A DNA stretch of 64,000 nt, taken from assembly GCA_012845835.1 (NCBI GenBank), contig JABAKD010000022.1, positions 11,054,718-11,118,717 of the forward strand. The letters are read 5' to 3'. Below the pieces are notes generated by a model. That model saw nothing but the letters and a program-made list of their open reading frames with translations, did no database searches and was not told the DNA's origin. The translations under genes were made by a program, and so were the position numbers. Every line of letters starts with the position of its first letter. The first letter of the stretch is position 1. Positions 22,001 through 29,300 of the stretch are shown one piece after another. The stretch is from Undaria pinnatifida (lineage: Eukaryota; Sar; Phaeophyceae; Laminariales; Alariaceae).

Positions 22001-23381
22001 TTTTTCTTTAACTTCGAACCTAATTTTTTGGTGAGTTGGTCTTGGGATATTTTGATATTTATGGGTTTCAATACTTACTTTTTCCAACCCAACAGAGTTT
22101 AGAAATCGCAAACACCGTATTCCGTCGTCGCTTTAATTCGTACCAGTATATGGTTGGGGATCAATGAGGCCTCTCTCCTCCGATTACCGGGAAACTCTCT
22201 CAAGGACCACTACCCCCGCATTGGTCAACGCGGCGCTCTCGTCGCAGACAGTGGTTCGTCCGGTAAACCCTTGTTTTGGGCTCCTTTTGTGTAGGGACTT
22301 TTTGCATAAACTCGTTTTAGCTATGAAGATTCCGTGCTACTTGCCTGGTGACTTGCGCGGTTTCATTTTCTTTAGTTTTCAAGGGCGTTTTGTTTTATGT
22401 TATGTCTGATATAGCTCATGCAAGGAACGCTTGTGTTCCTCCTGTTCAACTTGCGTTACACCCCTGGGGACTTCGAGGCAAACCTACACCCCGAAGGGGA
22501 ACCTTGTATTACAAATATGATTACGACGTGAATGCGAGTTTTTCTGCATTACACCGCGCCAAAAATTTAGGAAACCCCTTCTTGGGATCGCCGAAGAAGC
22601 CGGTATTTACCTCTGCCGTCGCCGACCGAAACACGCACGCACAAAAATTGACGACAATTGCAAATATCAAATCTCCTCCTGCGCGAGTTCTCAGCGACAC
22701 TTAAGTAGTCTTTTATCTTAGCTTGGTTTCTGCCTACCTCGTTTGCCGGGACGTTTTTTATTTCGATTCGCAGCGTGCGGTACCAGCTGCAGGACATGAG
22801 GTGCAAGAAGTGCGGCGCGGTGGCGACAAGGGCGATGAGCCTTACGTGCCCTTGCTCGGGTGTTCTGGTCGCCGAAGAAAGTGCTCAGGAGTTCCACAAG
22901 ACCATGCAGCTTTTGAGGTAGGTCATGCCCAACTTGGTACCTAGCGTGTCACGCACCGCCTGGATGTCTACTCTGGGAGGTGTTGCCTGAGGTCACAGTG
23001 TTGTTGACCTCCATTACATGCCGTCAGGCCGCTCGATAGTCAAGTCGCGCGCTCCACAGCAGCGTCGCCATCTAAAAATACAGAGGCGGCTTTTTCCCGG
23101 CAACGAAACTCAAACGCAGATCCAACGCCCCTTGCATTTTAACATGATACGTCCTTTTGCCTGGCAAAGAAACTCAAAAATTAGATCTGACTCGTTTGTT
23201 TTTCGTTTTTGTTTTGCGCTGTTTATATCCTTTTTGCAGGCAACTCGCGTTGTTCCACAGGTTCGAGTGGCTGCAGGAGACTGTCGAACATATCCTTGTC
23301 ACGGACGGCCAGTTAGAGGCCGCGCGGGAGGAAGCTCATGAGGAACCGCAAGAAGATGACGAGATGGACAACGAAGCTTGA
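1..23381 (+). CDS. POLE: DNA polymerase epsilon catalytic subunit, C-terminal part (27 exons, 5' end outside window)
   Basis: This is the C-terminal 1385 residues of the leading-strand replicative polymerase, which acts in the nucleus within the Pol epsilon holoenzyme. Exons: 1-93, 414-542, 920-1315, 2087-2269, 2708-2782, 3024-3197, 3562-3756, 4191-4295, 5485-5663, 6633-6780, 7289-7413, 8225-8411, 8589-8693, 10672-10881, 11245-11324, 12416-12499, 13194-13353, 14260-14604, 15381-15563, 15799-15866, 18706-18844, 19629-19712, 20227-20385, 21117-21293, 21722-21810, 22774-22917, 23240-23381 (stop TGA). All junctions are GT-AG and in frame. Family anchors in order: [11 protein letters not shown] and [10 protein letters not shown] (exon 1), VKHPEWL (2), IPRVFYVN (6), HIYLYH (8), [10 protein letters not shown] (10), RPDLGG (12), SAFRILK (14), QNYGG then an acidic tract (18), [18 protein letters not shown] (23), and zinc modules (24-26). 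Polymerase and exonuclease active sites lie upstream of the window. The tail DDEMDNEA is acidic. The least certain joins are the acceptors of exons 12 and 18 and the gap between exons 9 and 10. Confidence 0.95.
920..2269 (+). other. POLE: POLE exons 3-4: expanded low-complexity linker
   Basis: Exon 3 (132 codons) and exon 4 (61 codons) cover the poorly conserved linker between the catalytic core and the C-terminal half. Exon 3 has a Gly/Glu-rich middle (about codons 55-95) before a basic segment ([20 protein letters not shown]) that lines up with the basic, tryptophan-containing linker of animal POLE. Exon 4 begins with a Gly/Ala/Arg-rich stretch and then GLQGYL, which matches the start of the next conserved block. 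Exon 14 has a similar Gly-rich insert. These simple-sequence inserts explain why this region is longer than in animals. The alignment rests on recalled family sequence, so linker boundaries are approximate. Confidence 0.8.
1963..2060. repeat. Short copy of dispersed family I, ending 27 bp before POLE exon 4
   Basis: The stretch shares GAAAGGAATGCGTGGTC and flanking sequence with longer copies at 4600-5185 and 34490-34990 and an inverted copy at 60690-60850. Its terminal C-tract lies in the pyrimidine-rich region upstream of the exon 4 acceptor at 2086. Confidence 0.75.
3255..3470. repeat. GGT/GTT-rich simple sequence in POLE intron 6
   Basis: Imperfect runs of GTGGTG and GTTGTT lie between exon 6 and exon 7. 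Frames through it give only Gly/Val or Asn/Thr/His runs and are not coding. Similar tracts occur at 6795-6950 and 7038-7080. Confidence 0.85.
4600..5185. repeat. Long copy of dispersed family I
   Basis: About 520-580 bp, similar along its length to 34490-34990 with small indels. Both contain the shared segments GGACTGCGC, GTAGTCGGGT, GGAAGAAACGT and GGTGCTCCGTCTCGAAAGG in the same order and both end in a C-tract. No transposase or terminal inverted repeat is visible. It fills most of POLE intron 8. Confidence 0.75.
6795..7080. repeat. GGT/GTT simple sequence around a copied exon end in POLE intron 10
   Basis: Two GTG/GTT-rich tracts (6795-6950 and 7038-7080) flank the short copy of the exon 10 end at 6950-6984. 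The tracts may have promoted the slippage or unequal exchange that made the copy. Confidence 0.75.
6950..6984 (+). repeat. Truncated copy of the POLE exon 10 3' end with donor
   Basis: The segment reads CGCAGGGACTTGTGCATGGG and continues GCAGGTACGG. It matches the last codons and donor of exon 10 at 6759-6787 almost base for base. It is bounded by AG on the left and GT on the right, so it could be seen as a 19-nt microexon, which would shift the frame. Confidence 0.8.
7140..7235 (+). repeat. Dispersed family C, copy 1
   Basis: It shares GGGCTCCTACTGAGTTCAGG and flanking sequence with 15985-16090, where one base differs. Both lie in POLE introns, a short way after exons 10 and 20. Confidence 0.65.
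7730..7832 (+). mobile_element. Related small element (subfamily) in POLE intron 11
   Basis: GAACCCCTTTCCAACTCTTA through TGGGTTAAG, with CCAACTCCAAGTGCTTTGTC inside. Inverted relatives lie at 44995-45110 and 55795-55870, where CTCCCGACACAAGGAC is the shared core. Confidence 0.55.
7858..8170 (+). repeat. Tandem degraded copies of the POLE exon 12 acceptor region
   Basis: Three to four imperfect units (about 7858-7955, 7956-8030 and 8105-8170) each carry a GCATTCCGTAA-like start, a TTTTTCATCGCTCCGAG-like acceptor segment and a short stretch resembling the first codons of exon 12. The functional version follows at 8186-8260, with the exon starting at 8225. Confidence 0.75.
8694..8940 (+). repeat. 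19-bp minisatellite starting at the POLE exon 13 donor
   Basis: About 12-13 units of GGTATCGTGACTTGCGGTC, with single-base variants, start exactly at the exon 13/intron 13 junction (ATC|GTGAGTTACGG). Each unit looks like a mutated copy of that junction. Because 19 is not a multiple of 3, all three frames stay open on the minus strand and give a long spurious ORF. Confidence 0.92.
8993..9135. repeat. Local duplication with TCGCGTACAGCA motif
   Basis: CATCTCGCGTACAGCATTCTGCAGAAAT-like sequence near 8998 recurs near 9100 with a related copy between, all within POLE intron 13. Confidence 0.65.
9605..9824. mobile_element. MITE-like element, GACCC-rich, with AGGG..TTTCAC terminal inverted repeats
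   Basis: The left end AGGGCTTTTCACGTGTCATG is inversely matched by the right end (CCTGATCCGTGAAACTCCCT). The interior is rich in GGGTC/GACCC. Related elements lie at 32761-32951 and 38487-38731, with partial ones at 15015-15116 and 17608-17693. No coding capacity is seen, as expected for a non-autonomous element. Confidence 0.75.
10355..10515 (+). repeat. Dispersed family A (GTGCCGGTT-rich)
   Basis: It shares GCCGGTTGAGTAGTGCCTG-like, GAAATCGC(C/T)TGGCACAGATGA and ACCAGTA(A/G)TGGC segments with 16660-16870 and, inverted, with 50345-50585. It lies in POLE intron 13. Confidence 0.75.
10528..10660 (+). repeat. Tandem repeat before POLE exon 14
   Basis: Imperfect units containing GGTCTAGACCGCCGTCCC and CACAGGTCTAATCTGCCGTC recur about three times, ending just before the exon 14 acceptor at 10671. 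Confidence 0.8.
11590..11852 (-). mobile_element. tRNA-derived SINE, copy in POLE intron 15
   Basis: On the minus strand it begins CCGGTCGCCCCGGTGGCGTA. It has an A-box-like TGGCGTATCAGG and a B-box-like GAGTTCGAGCCCC about 40 bp later. The body carries a GCGCGATGAAAATTGAAGGC segment similar to the bodies at 18400 and 43110. A stand-alone tRNA gene is unlikely because the acceptor stem does not close and a SINE body follows. Confidence 0.65.
12755..12842 (+). repeat. Degraded copy of the POLE exon 17 acceptor and first codons
   Basis: CACCCGCACATCTTCCACGG, TTTCGCAG and CTGACAGCCGAGCTGCGCCG run parallel to 13150-13220, the functional acceptor and start of exon 17. The AG and the first seven codons (LTAELRR versus LIAELRR) survive. 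A stop follows 10 codons later and no good donor is present. Confidence 0.85.
13545..13622 (-). mobile_element. Small MITE-like element, TTAACCCCTTT family, inverted copy
   Basis: This is the reverse complement of the 36470-36559 element, with GGAACCCGTTTTTGGGACAA and TAGTATAGGGAG in order. Its right terminal repeat is eroded. Confidence 0.65.
13870..14085 (+). mobile_element. SINE body fragment (no head) upstream of POLE exon 18
   Basis: GCTGAACTCTGTACGCAATAAAAATGAAGGC-like sequence and GAGGGAGAAGGGG match the bodies at 18400-18560 and 43110-43230 with many changes. No tRNA-like head is visible. Confidence 0.45.
14260..14604 (+). other. POLE: POLE exon 18: QNYGG block followed by acidic Asp/Glu tract
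   Basis: This exon starts after a weak acceptor (seven A then G at 14252-14259) with little pyrimidine tract. It encodes [17 protein letters not shown], matching the FLLWMDPSNYGGIK block of animal POLE, then about 60 residues dominated by Asp, Glu and Ser, then a basic [14 protein letters not shown] segment. An acidic linker at this position is also present in animal POLE, so the composition is conserved although the sequence is not. Confidence 0.85.
14935..15236 (+). repeat. Degraded copy of the POLE exon 19 region, split by a MITE-like element
   Basis: GCATCACAGCAAACCTGGTAGAGC at the left and CCAGGCCAATTGGAACCGAC then CTGGCAGAGCGAGACGACGA at the right match 15250-15420, which includes the functional acceptor (15380) and first codons of exon 19. 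The copy keeps the AG but has a one-base insertion that breaks the frame. Confidence 0.85.
15015..15116. mobile_element. Partial GACCC-rich MITE-like element
   Basis: ACCCGACCCG-rich interior ending in GGTGAACAGCCCT, the family right end. The left end is not recognisable. It sits inside the degraded copy of the exon 19 region and interrupts it, so it inserted after that duplication. Confidence 0.65.
15575..15663 (+). mobile_element. Small MITE-like element, TTAACCCCTTT family
   Basis: An 89-bp element starting TTAACCCCTTTAGAGCCC and ending CATTTAGGCGTTAA, 12 bp after the exon 19 donor. It is collinear with the 90-bp element at 36470-36559. Confidence 0.8.
15985..16090 (+). repeat. Dispersed family C, copy 2
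   Basis: It contains GGGCTCCTGCTGAGTTCAGG and is similar for about 90 bp to 7140-7235. Confidence 0.65.
16130..16200 (-). repeat. Dispersed family H copy (ELTADV-type)
   Basis: The plus strand has GACGTCAGCCGTGAGTTCGA and then CTCATCTTTGCAAGCTGC. The minus strand reads [17 protein letters not shown]. See the separate finding on frame conservation. Confidence 0.75.
16195..16375 (-). repeat. Dispersed family H, longer copy
   Basis: It contains the same core at 16318-16372 plus an AT-rich TATATATACGAGTATAGTCT segment and TGGGTGAGTTTTTTCATAAT. The whole is similar, inverted, to 51115-51320. Confidence 0.75.
16415..16530 (-). repeat. Dispersed family D copy in POLE intron 20
   Basis: The reverse complement has CCATAGACTCTCACATCCCC, GCCGGGATGGAGCACG and a TTGCTTGCACC-type end, matching copies at 46385, 62985 and 63588. 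Confidence 0.65.
16660..16870 (+). repeat. Dispersed family A, second copy
   Basis: It is collinear with 10355-10515 but carries extra AGTGCCGGTTGCC repeats. It lies in POLE intron 20. Confidence 0.75.
16985..17115 (+). repeat. 52-bp tandem repeat in POLE intron 20
   Basis: ATAGGAAACATGTGCTAAAT...CCCATCCGGCAA is repeated about 2.3 times. Confidence 0.75.
17400..17535 (+). repeat. Dispersed family E, copy 1
   Basis: It shares TATATCGGGATACCGC, GGCTATGAGTGCATTTTTCC and a GCGATTTTGACC segment with 56415-56575. Confidence 0.65.
17608..17693. mobile_element. Partial GACCC-rich MITE-like element
   Basis: It contains CGACCCGACTCGACCCGCGAG and ends TGACCCATGAAAAGCCTT, the family right end. The left end is missing. 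Confidence 0.65.
17979..18412 (+). repeat. Near-identical 217-bp direct tandem duplication in POLE intron 20
   Basis: The unit 17979-18195 is repeated at 18196-18412. I could find only one difference, T at 18026 versus C at 18243. The near identity marks it as recent, or as an assembly artefact. Confidence 0.95.
18400..18560 (+). mobile_element. SINE body fragment in POLE intron 20
   Basis: It matches the body of the element at 42950-43275: GATAAAAACGAAGGCGGCGC, then CCCCGGGTCTGAGTTA and GGGAGGGAGAAAGAGAAAGG. Confidence 0.6.
18845..19105 (+). repeat. ~24-bp minisatellite starting at the POLE exon 21 donor
   Basis: Degenerate units of AGGTAGCTTGGTATCGATATGCGT run from the donor (GTAAGAAATGCGCGTACCGT) to about 19105, roughly nine copies. 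The first unit is the 5' splice site flank itself. Confidence 0.75.
20400..20645 (+). repeat. 18-bp based minisatellite just after the POLE exon 23 donor
   Basis: Units like TTCCAAAGAACCTTCTCCG and TTCAAAGAACGTTCTCCG recur about 12 times. The unit is a multiple of three, so the frame entering from exon 23 stays open through the array (PFQE/PFKE-type repeats) to a stop at 20596-20598. Confidence 0.9.
21000..21095 (+). repeat. Local duplication just upstream of POLE exon 24
   Basis: CACCGATAGCATTCAGATACCGGTTACGCTCTCCC-like sequence occurs at 21000 and again at 21056, ending 20 bp before the acceptor. Confidence 0.75.
21117..22917 (+). other. POLE: POLE C-terminal zinc modules CysA and CysB (exons 24-26)
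   Basis: Exon 24 encodes [21 protein letters not shown] and exon 25 encodes [11 protein letters not shown]; together they supply the paired cysteines of CysA. Exon 26 encodes MRCKKCG and then LTCPCSG, the two cysteine pairs of CysB. In the B-family polymerases these modules bind zinc or an Fe-S cluster and dock the B subunit. All four expected cysteine pairs are present, so this end of the protein looks functional. The modules are split by introns 24 (phase 0) and 25 (phase 2). Confidence 0.93.
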
Positions 23382-25980
23382 AGTCCGCAAGGAAAAGCTA
23401 GCTTTTGAACCCCTCCCAGCCTCATCCTCTGCGTATATACGAGGATTGTTCTAGATCGGGAATTGAACCAAGAACAATCTGCGGTTTGTTCGCTAGTAGG
23501 AATAATCTGTGGTCGTTTATTAGTGAGAATGAAGTGTGTTCGTTGATATTCTAAAATCTTGTGTGTCTATCCGGCTTGCGGAGGTCTAATCCACCCAAAT
23601 TCGTGATGGTTTTTGCTGGGCAAAGGAGAAGATTCCTTCGAGATCGGGAACAAAATGCGTGACTTGCTCGTCAGTGGGACAGAATCGGGCGAGCTGGTTC
23701 ATGTTCCTTTCTGTGCGTGAACAAGTAGACTTTTGGGCAGAAACGTGGCAATGCTTGGTGTATCGCGTTCGCGTCAGTCCCAATTGGATACAGCGTGGGA
23801 CGGTGCTGATACACTGGTAGAACACGCAAACAGATAGTGCTGCTGCTCGTACTCTTTCCAGCTGTGCGTGCATAGAACAGCATGACCCGAAATAATGTTG
23901 TGGAGAAGCTTACAAGTTTATCAGGGAACGGTTTGGGACATTTTGAGGTTTATTGGTTCAGCGTGAACGTTGCTATGCGGCGTCGGGAGGCATGGTGCCG
24001 TCGCCGCATGGAGATGTACAAAAAGGAAGCGCTGCAGGGTGCAGGGCAGGAAACGTGGAGGCATAGGACAGCCCTTTAAAGGGGTCTCCGTGTGTGGCCG
24101 TTGCTTGTATAGAAGTGTTTCCGAAGTTCCTTTTTTGTTTTTACGAGAAACTTGGGTAGTGCTCAACCTGCGCCGCCACCTTGTTGTCGGTTTGGTTTTG
24201 TGCCGCTGTGTTGTGTATTATAATTACAACCTTTTTACGAAATTGTCTCGGTATCAGCTACCCGTGCGCTCGCGCCGGCACCGTCAAAGCTAACGTCCCG
24301 CCGATTCTTGCCCAAAAACGGCCATAGTCAAGCCTGAGGGGCATGGAGTGAGCAGTGCGGACAAAATTAAAGGTGGCTCCAAAACAAAAATGAACCTGGG
24401 CGAACAAACGTGTTTCTGGGGTGTGTACGTAACAGCACAGGGGTTCTTGCTTCAGTTTGCGCTATTTAGTGGTGTTTTTTTTTCTCGCGGTGGGGAACCG
24501 AATAGGTTCACTCTTAGGAATTCGTGGCGGGTTGCAGAAATATCGGCAACCGACTGCTTGCTGTTGTAGTGCTCGTATCAGTGTCGGGGGGCAAAAGCCT
24601 GTCGAGAGCAAGCCACTGCACCTAGAATATAAGTCTGATATAACTCAGCGGGTGCATGATCTCACATGACGAGGGAATATATCGAAATAAAAGCAAGCAT
24701 CAGTTACAACAGATGCCGCCACGATGCGTTGGGTCGCCACGTGCAAGAACTGATGCATCCAATAAATGAACGGCAACAGGTTCACCAGCAGTGATTACCC
24801 CTTTCAGCACTGCACTCTCCCGTTACGGGGGGAAAACATATTTGGAATCAGTGACGAAAAACGTTTACAGTCGTAGGGGAAGGGTCGAGTGCACGGTCAT
24901 CTATTCGCCAGCAGTGAGCAAGGCGCATCCTTTAGCAGGTTGGGGGGGGGGGGGGGGGTAAACTGGAAGTCCCCGGGTGAAACATGCTTTCGTATGATCC
25001 GTTGTACGCCTAAGTCAAAAGCCATGATTACGTTCATCGGGATGCACGTTCGTTTGTTTCTTTCAAAAAAACACTCAGTAGTAATATATATATATCAAAT
25101 ATATTAGATCCTCCTGGAGATCCGGGTAAAAAAAGCTTAAGCTCCATACACTTTTGTTTGTGTACCAGTTTTTGTCCATCTGCAAAACACAGACTCGGTG
25201 TTAACCTCGCCCATTCGGTTAAGTCAACACCGTGGACTTGCCGGCCTTCGTGGGCCGAACCCTATACAAAGTAAGGGTTGGGCGAGAAGGTGAGATAGCC
25301 ACCAATTGATAGTAAAAGCTCCTCGAGAGAAGACCCTTAAAATGGAGGTGCTACCCCATGCGTACCAAAAGTTGGCGGTGCATATAGCGGAACAGGGTAG
25401 CCACTCACCACCCGAGCGGCCCTTAGCCGCGGACATAACGACCCCGACAGCTCACGCTGCTGCGTGTGGGCATGCTCGAGGTGGGTGTTCAGGGAAACCG
25501 CGAAGAACCTCGGCAGGTACTCCAACCTTACCCTCTGGGTGATCAATGTGAACTAATTTCCCTAAGGCTATACCGGCACCCAGCTAATAGTATCACAAGT
25601 GTGCCCATCGCAACAGACCAAAAAGTCGTCAACATGAGCATAAACACAGGCTTCGAGAGCTTGACGGATTAGCATATTGCAAACCCCAGCCAGCATCTGA
25701 ATGCCGTCCCCCTTCCACTAGAGTGCAGCAGGGATCTTCCGACGGCTTGAACCCAACTCATGCTCTTAGCCCCCCGCACATAGCTAGTACTGGTGGCTAC
25801 GGCAAATCCTCGTGTTGGTATCTAATCACCTCTCCGCCGTAACACTTCGACGTGCATACAGCCAAGTGCGCGCAGAGATTTGCGAACCACCGCACCTTGA
25901 AGCGCACTTTTTTCACCTCGCATGCAGCAGGAATATGCGTGCGCCAATTTCTCCAGACACCAGATTAGACACCATGTTGA
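23382..25980. other. Convergent POLE/AGM1 spacer, mostly without recognisable features
   Basis: This holds the 3' ends of both genes. I see no conserved gene. It contains a G-tract at 24942-24957, a CTTTCAGCACTGCACTCTCC stretch (24795-24860) loosely related to the small-element subfamily at 44995, an AT-rich TATATATAT block near 25087, a reverse-transcriptase-like fragment on the minus strand (25560-25720), and then the tandem repeat that leads into the AGM1 stop codon. No clear polyadenylation motif stands out for either gene. Confidence 0.6.
25569..25716 (-). pseudogene. Possible retrotransposon reverse-transcriptase fragment
   Basis: A minus-strand frame of about 48 codons, bounded by stops on both sides, contains CVYAHVDDFLVCCDG. 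This looks like the catalytic Y/VxVDD segment of Ty1/copia-type reverse transcriptases, in which an aromatic or valine-rich strand precedes VDD. Upstream in the frame is IQMLAGVCNMLIRQALEA. No gag, integrase or LTR is seen nearby, and other frames around it are closed. The call rests on one short motif, so chance similarity is quite possible. Confidence 0.35.
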
Positions 25981-26019
25981 GGGAGGGGTGCAAGTCGTTC
26001 AGAGGGCTTCAAACCGACA

Positions 26020-26375
26020 ACTAAACACCCCTCAAAGGGGCGTCTCAAATTGACCAAAACATCATTGAACATCATTGAAGAGGGCTTAATAAACTTCAAA
26101 ATTCGTTCGAGAGGGCTTCAAAATCGACACACGTCATTCAAAGGAGCTTCAAATTGACCACAAGGTCGTTGGAGGGGGGTTCAAAATCGACAAAAGAAAA
26201 GCCAATCAGCGGGGCTCCAAAATAGACAAAAATGGATTTAAGGACCTGCAAATTGACCAATGAGTCATTCAAAGGGGCATCAAAATGATCCAAGTCAAAT
26301 CAAATGCACCAAAAAAATCCATTCAAGAGACCTTCAAAATTGACACTAGTCATCTAAGGGAGCTTCAAACTGCCA
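26020..26375. repeat. ~35-bp tandem repeat running into the AGM1 stop codon
   Basis: On the plus strand, units of the type CATTCAAAGGGGCTTCAAAATTGACCA recur about ten times. The last unit (CATCTAAGGGAGCTTCAAACTG) contains the AGM1 stop codon and its last two codons on the minus strand. It would form the proximal 3' UTR. Confidence 0.9.
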
Positions 26376-29300
26376 CAGGCCGGTCACCCACGCCACCCGC
26401 GATATCGTGCACCGTCTGCATGGCCTTGAGGCACAACTCGTCGGCGTCCTTTTGCGTCGCCGCTTCCGCGTAGATGCGGACAACGTCTTCGGTGCCCGAA
26501 GGCCGCACGAAGCACCTTCCCCACAAAAACAAAACAAAACAAAAAGTGGCACATGGATGGGGAAACGGGGCGTTGGTGTTGACTTCGAGCGAATGCGGGT
26601 TTCAACTTCTGTACCTTGTCACTTGGCCCTCGGAGCGAGACGGGATTGCCTCGTGTCGAGTGTGCTGAGGTGGGTGGAGTTACCGACAGGTAGACAAATA
26701 GATGACGTATATTGAGCGCTTCTCTCGAGCATCCGTGTAGACATCATAAAGGTCACTAAAAAAAGTAAAGTCAAGTGGAGACATGACATGCGGATAAAAG
26801 TGAAGTCGGCTCCTCTCGAGCATCCATGTCGACATCAAAAAGGCCACCCATAATGTAGAGTCAGGTAGAGGGGGTATAGAGAGAAGTGAAGCCGGGCGCT
26901 ACACCAACACAATAAAAAATCACAAGATCCCTATATCCCGCTACGACGTAGCAACCTAGTATTGGAACTCCCCAATATAATCAAACCGTTGCCATATCCT
27001 GGTACAAGCATGTAACTGGTAATCAACAAGTTCACGCGGTTCAGTTTGAGGCTATTTTGGTTATCTGCTTCACAGACTGAGTAACCTCATAATTCCTCTC
27101 TCTCCAGGACGAAGAATGAGCATGGGACACTGAGCGTAGTGATGTCGTTGGGTGGAACGAAAGACTTGGCGCGAAGACGACACACACGGTGCCGCAAAAA
27201 GGGACGACCGCTGTTGAGGTCGCTGAAATCGGATGTTTATGTCCGCCGCCACCAACTTAAAAGACGCACACAAGAAGTTGACTACAGTTAACCCAAACGC
27301 TAACCCTAGACGTGGAAAACGTCTTCTGTTCCCGATGGCGCCACGCAACGCACCGTCCCACAAAAAAAAATACACAAAGTACCAAATTGATGGGGGGCAA
27401 AAAAAGTGGCAACGTGGACGGGGAAACTGGGCGTTTGATATTGAGACCGTCTTCAGTGTGGGGAATGATCCTCGGGGACAATAATGGCATTGAAATTGAC
27501 CCTTTGCCGGTGCCCGCAGTGTGTTTATCGTTTTCGCAAGTGTGAAATACAGCAAATTCAGCAACAATTTTTCTCTGAGTGCAACTCCAAACTCTTCATC
27601 CTTTAGTGTCTCGGGCCTCCATCTCGCCTCATACACTTGGAAGTACAGCAGTAACGAGACAGCCGGCACGTGGCCGCGATGGCGAATCAAAGCATGTTGT
27701 TGCCAACCGACAGAAAAAGCGCGCGCAAGTCTTTCCGCCGCAAAGCAAGGCAACTACTAGGTATGACAGGTGTACGCCTACACTCGTTACATCGATCTAC
27801 ATGTTCTCCGTGCGGTTGGGCACAGGACACCTTAACTGGGCACAATCGGGAGCCCAAGACACAAAGCTCACCTCCCGTTAGGAGTGGTAGCCATGGTTTT
27901 GTCGAGCGTCGCCTGAAGACCCGGAGGGGACAGCGCGCTGGTCTCATCAGGACTGCAAGTGATGACGGAACGGTCGGCCACGGCCGTTTTCGCCTGACGG
28001 CTAGGAAGGTCCATGTACAGCGATGCCCACTCCTGAAAAAACGGCAATGGTTGCACACAAAAAAAGGTCGGCAGAGGTTGAACACCAAAGGTCGGCAGCG
28101 GTTCAAAACAAAAGGACGGCAGAGGTTGAACACAAGAAAGGCGGTCGAGGTTGAACTCAAAACAACAGCAGAGGTTAAAAGCAGAGGCTTAACACAAAAC
28201 AGCAGCAGAGGTTGAACAAAAACCGACGACCGGAGTTGAACAAAAATGGACGGCAGGGGGCGCACACAAAATGAGTGGCGCGACCACACTCATTCCTGTA
28301 CAGCGTTACAGTAGACGCCAACGCTTGCCACGTCTTCCATTTTCCTTTTCCTTTCTTCGTTTGTTCCCCGCTCGGCGCCCTGCGAACTTGTATTCGACGG
28401 AATCAACCCTGTGGGGGGTACCAGGTGCTCGATGCAAGTTCCCCGATGCTATCTGCATTCTCCAATCCGTCCCAGCGCACGGGGTCATGCCAGATCGTTG
28501 CATGTTGCTATGCGACTATATGCCAAGCTCTTTTCGGATCTCGGGACAACTCGATCAATCATTTTCGTCAGCTAGGTCAATATTTTTACGCGGCGATATT
28601 ACAGTTAATTCGTCCCCAGACCGAAAGCATGCCAAGCAGGATACATTTGGTTGATCCAGGTCGTGCCGTGAGCGCCCTAAAGGCCAAGCCTAAAGGCCAC
28701 TTCGCATCAAAACAAGGAAAAATCGTGCAATTTACGACGTGATATCAACACTATTCATCCTGACGGCTAGGAAGGTCCACGTACAGCAACGCTCAATCTA
28801 GCTACATACACCTCAGGACAGATTATGAATGCCCCAAGCGGTCCTTGCATTTACGTTCACAGTGGAATGCGCACATGTACACAATTTACAGCTCACAACG
28901 TTAGTGTACGTTTTAGGGGGGATACCGGGGGTTCACCTCACAGCCCCATCCCTTGAGGCGAAGCACGGCCTCGCAAAACAGCAAATCGCTAAGGGCGTCG
29001 CCGACGGCCTGGTTGATGAGTGCCGCCGAGGACAAAAGCCGGCGCACAGATTGTTCCGCGGACTGGTCGCCTGTGCTGTTCTGATGGGCGATTTGCGAAA
29101 AAAAAACAAAGGGCATGGAAAAATAGTCAAAAGAAGCGATGAACAGCTTGTGAAAAATGGCAAAAAGGCAAACAAGATCGTGAAAAGCGATGAGAGATTT
29201 GCGAGGAATCGCAAAAGGTATAGAAAATCGTAAGAAGCGGTGAGCGATTTGCTAGAAATGGATAAAGGCATAGGGGATCGTAAGAAGCACGGTTCGATGG

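Noticed and set aside
27070-27753. Minus-strand open frame of 227 codons
   Set aside because: It lies in AGM1 intron 14 and contains the exon 15 ghost in a shifted frame; no domain is seen.
27687-28289. Minus-strand open frame of 200 codons rich in Leu/Phe/Arg
   Set aside because: It runs antisense-frame to exon 14 and through the adjacent tandem repeat; the true exon uses another frame.
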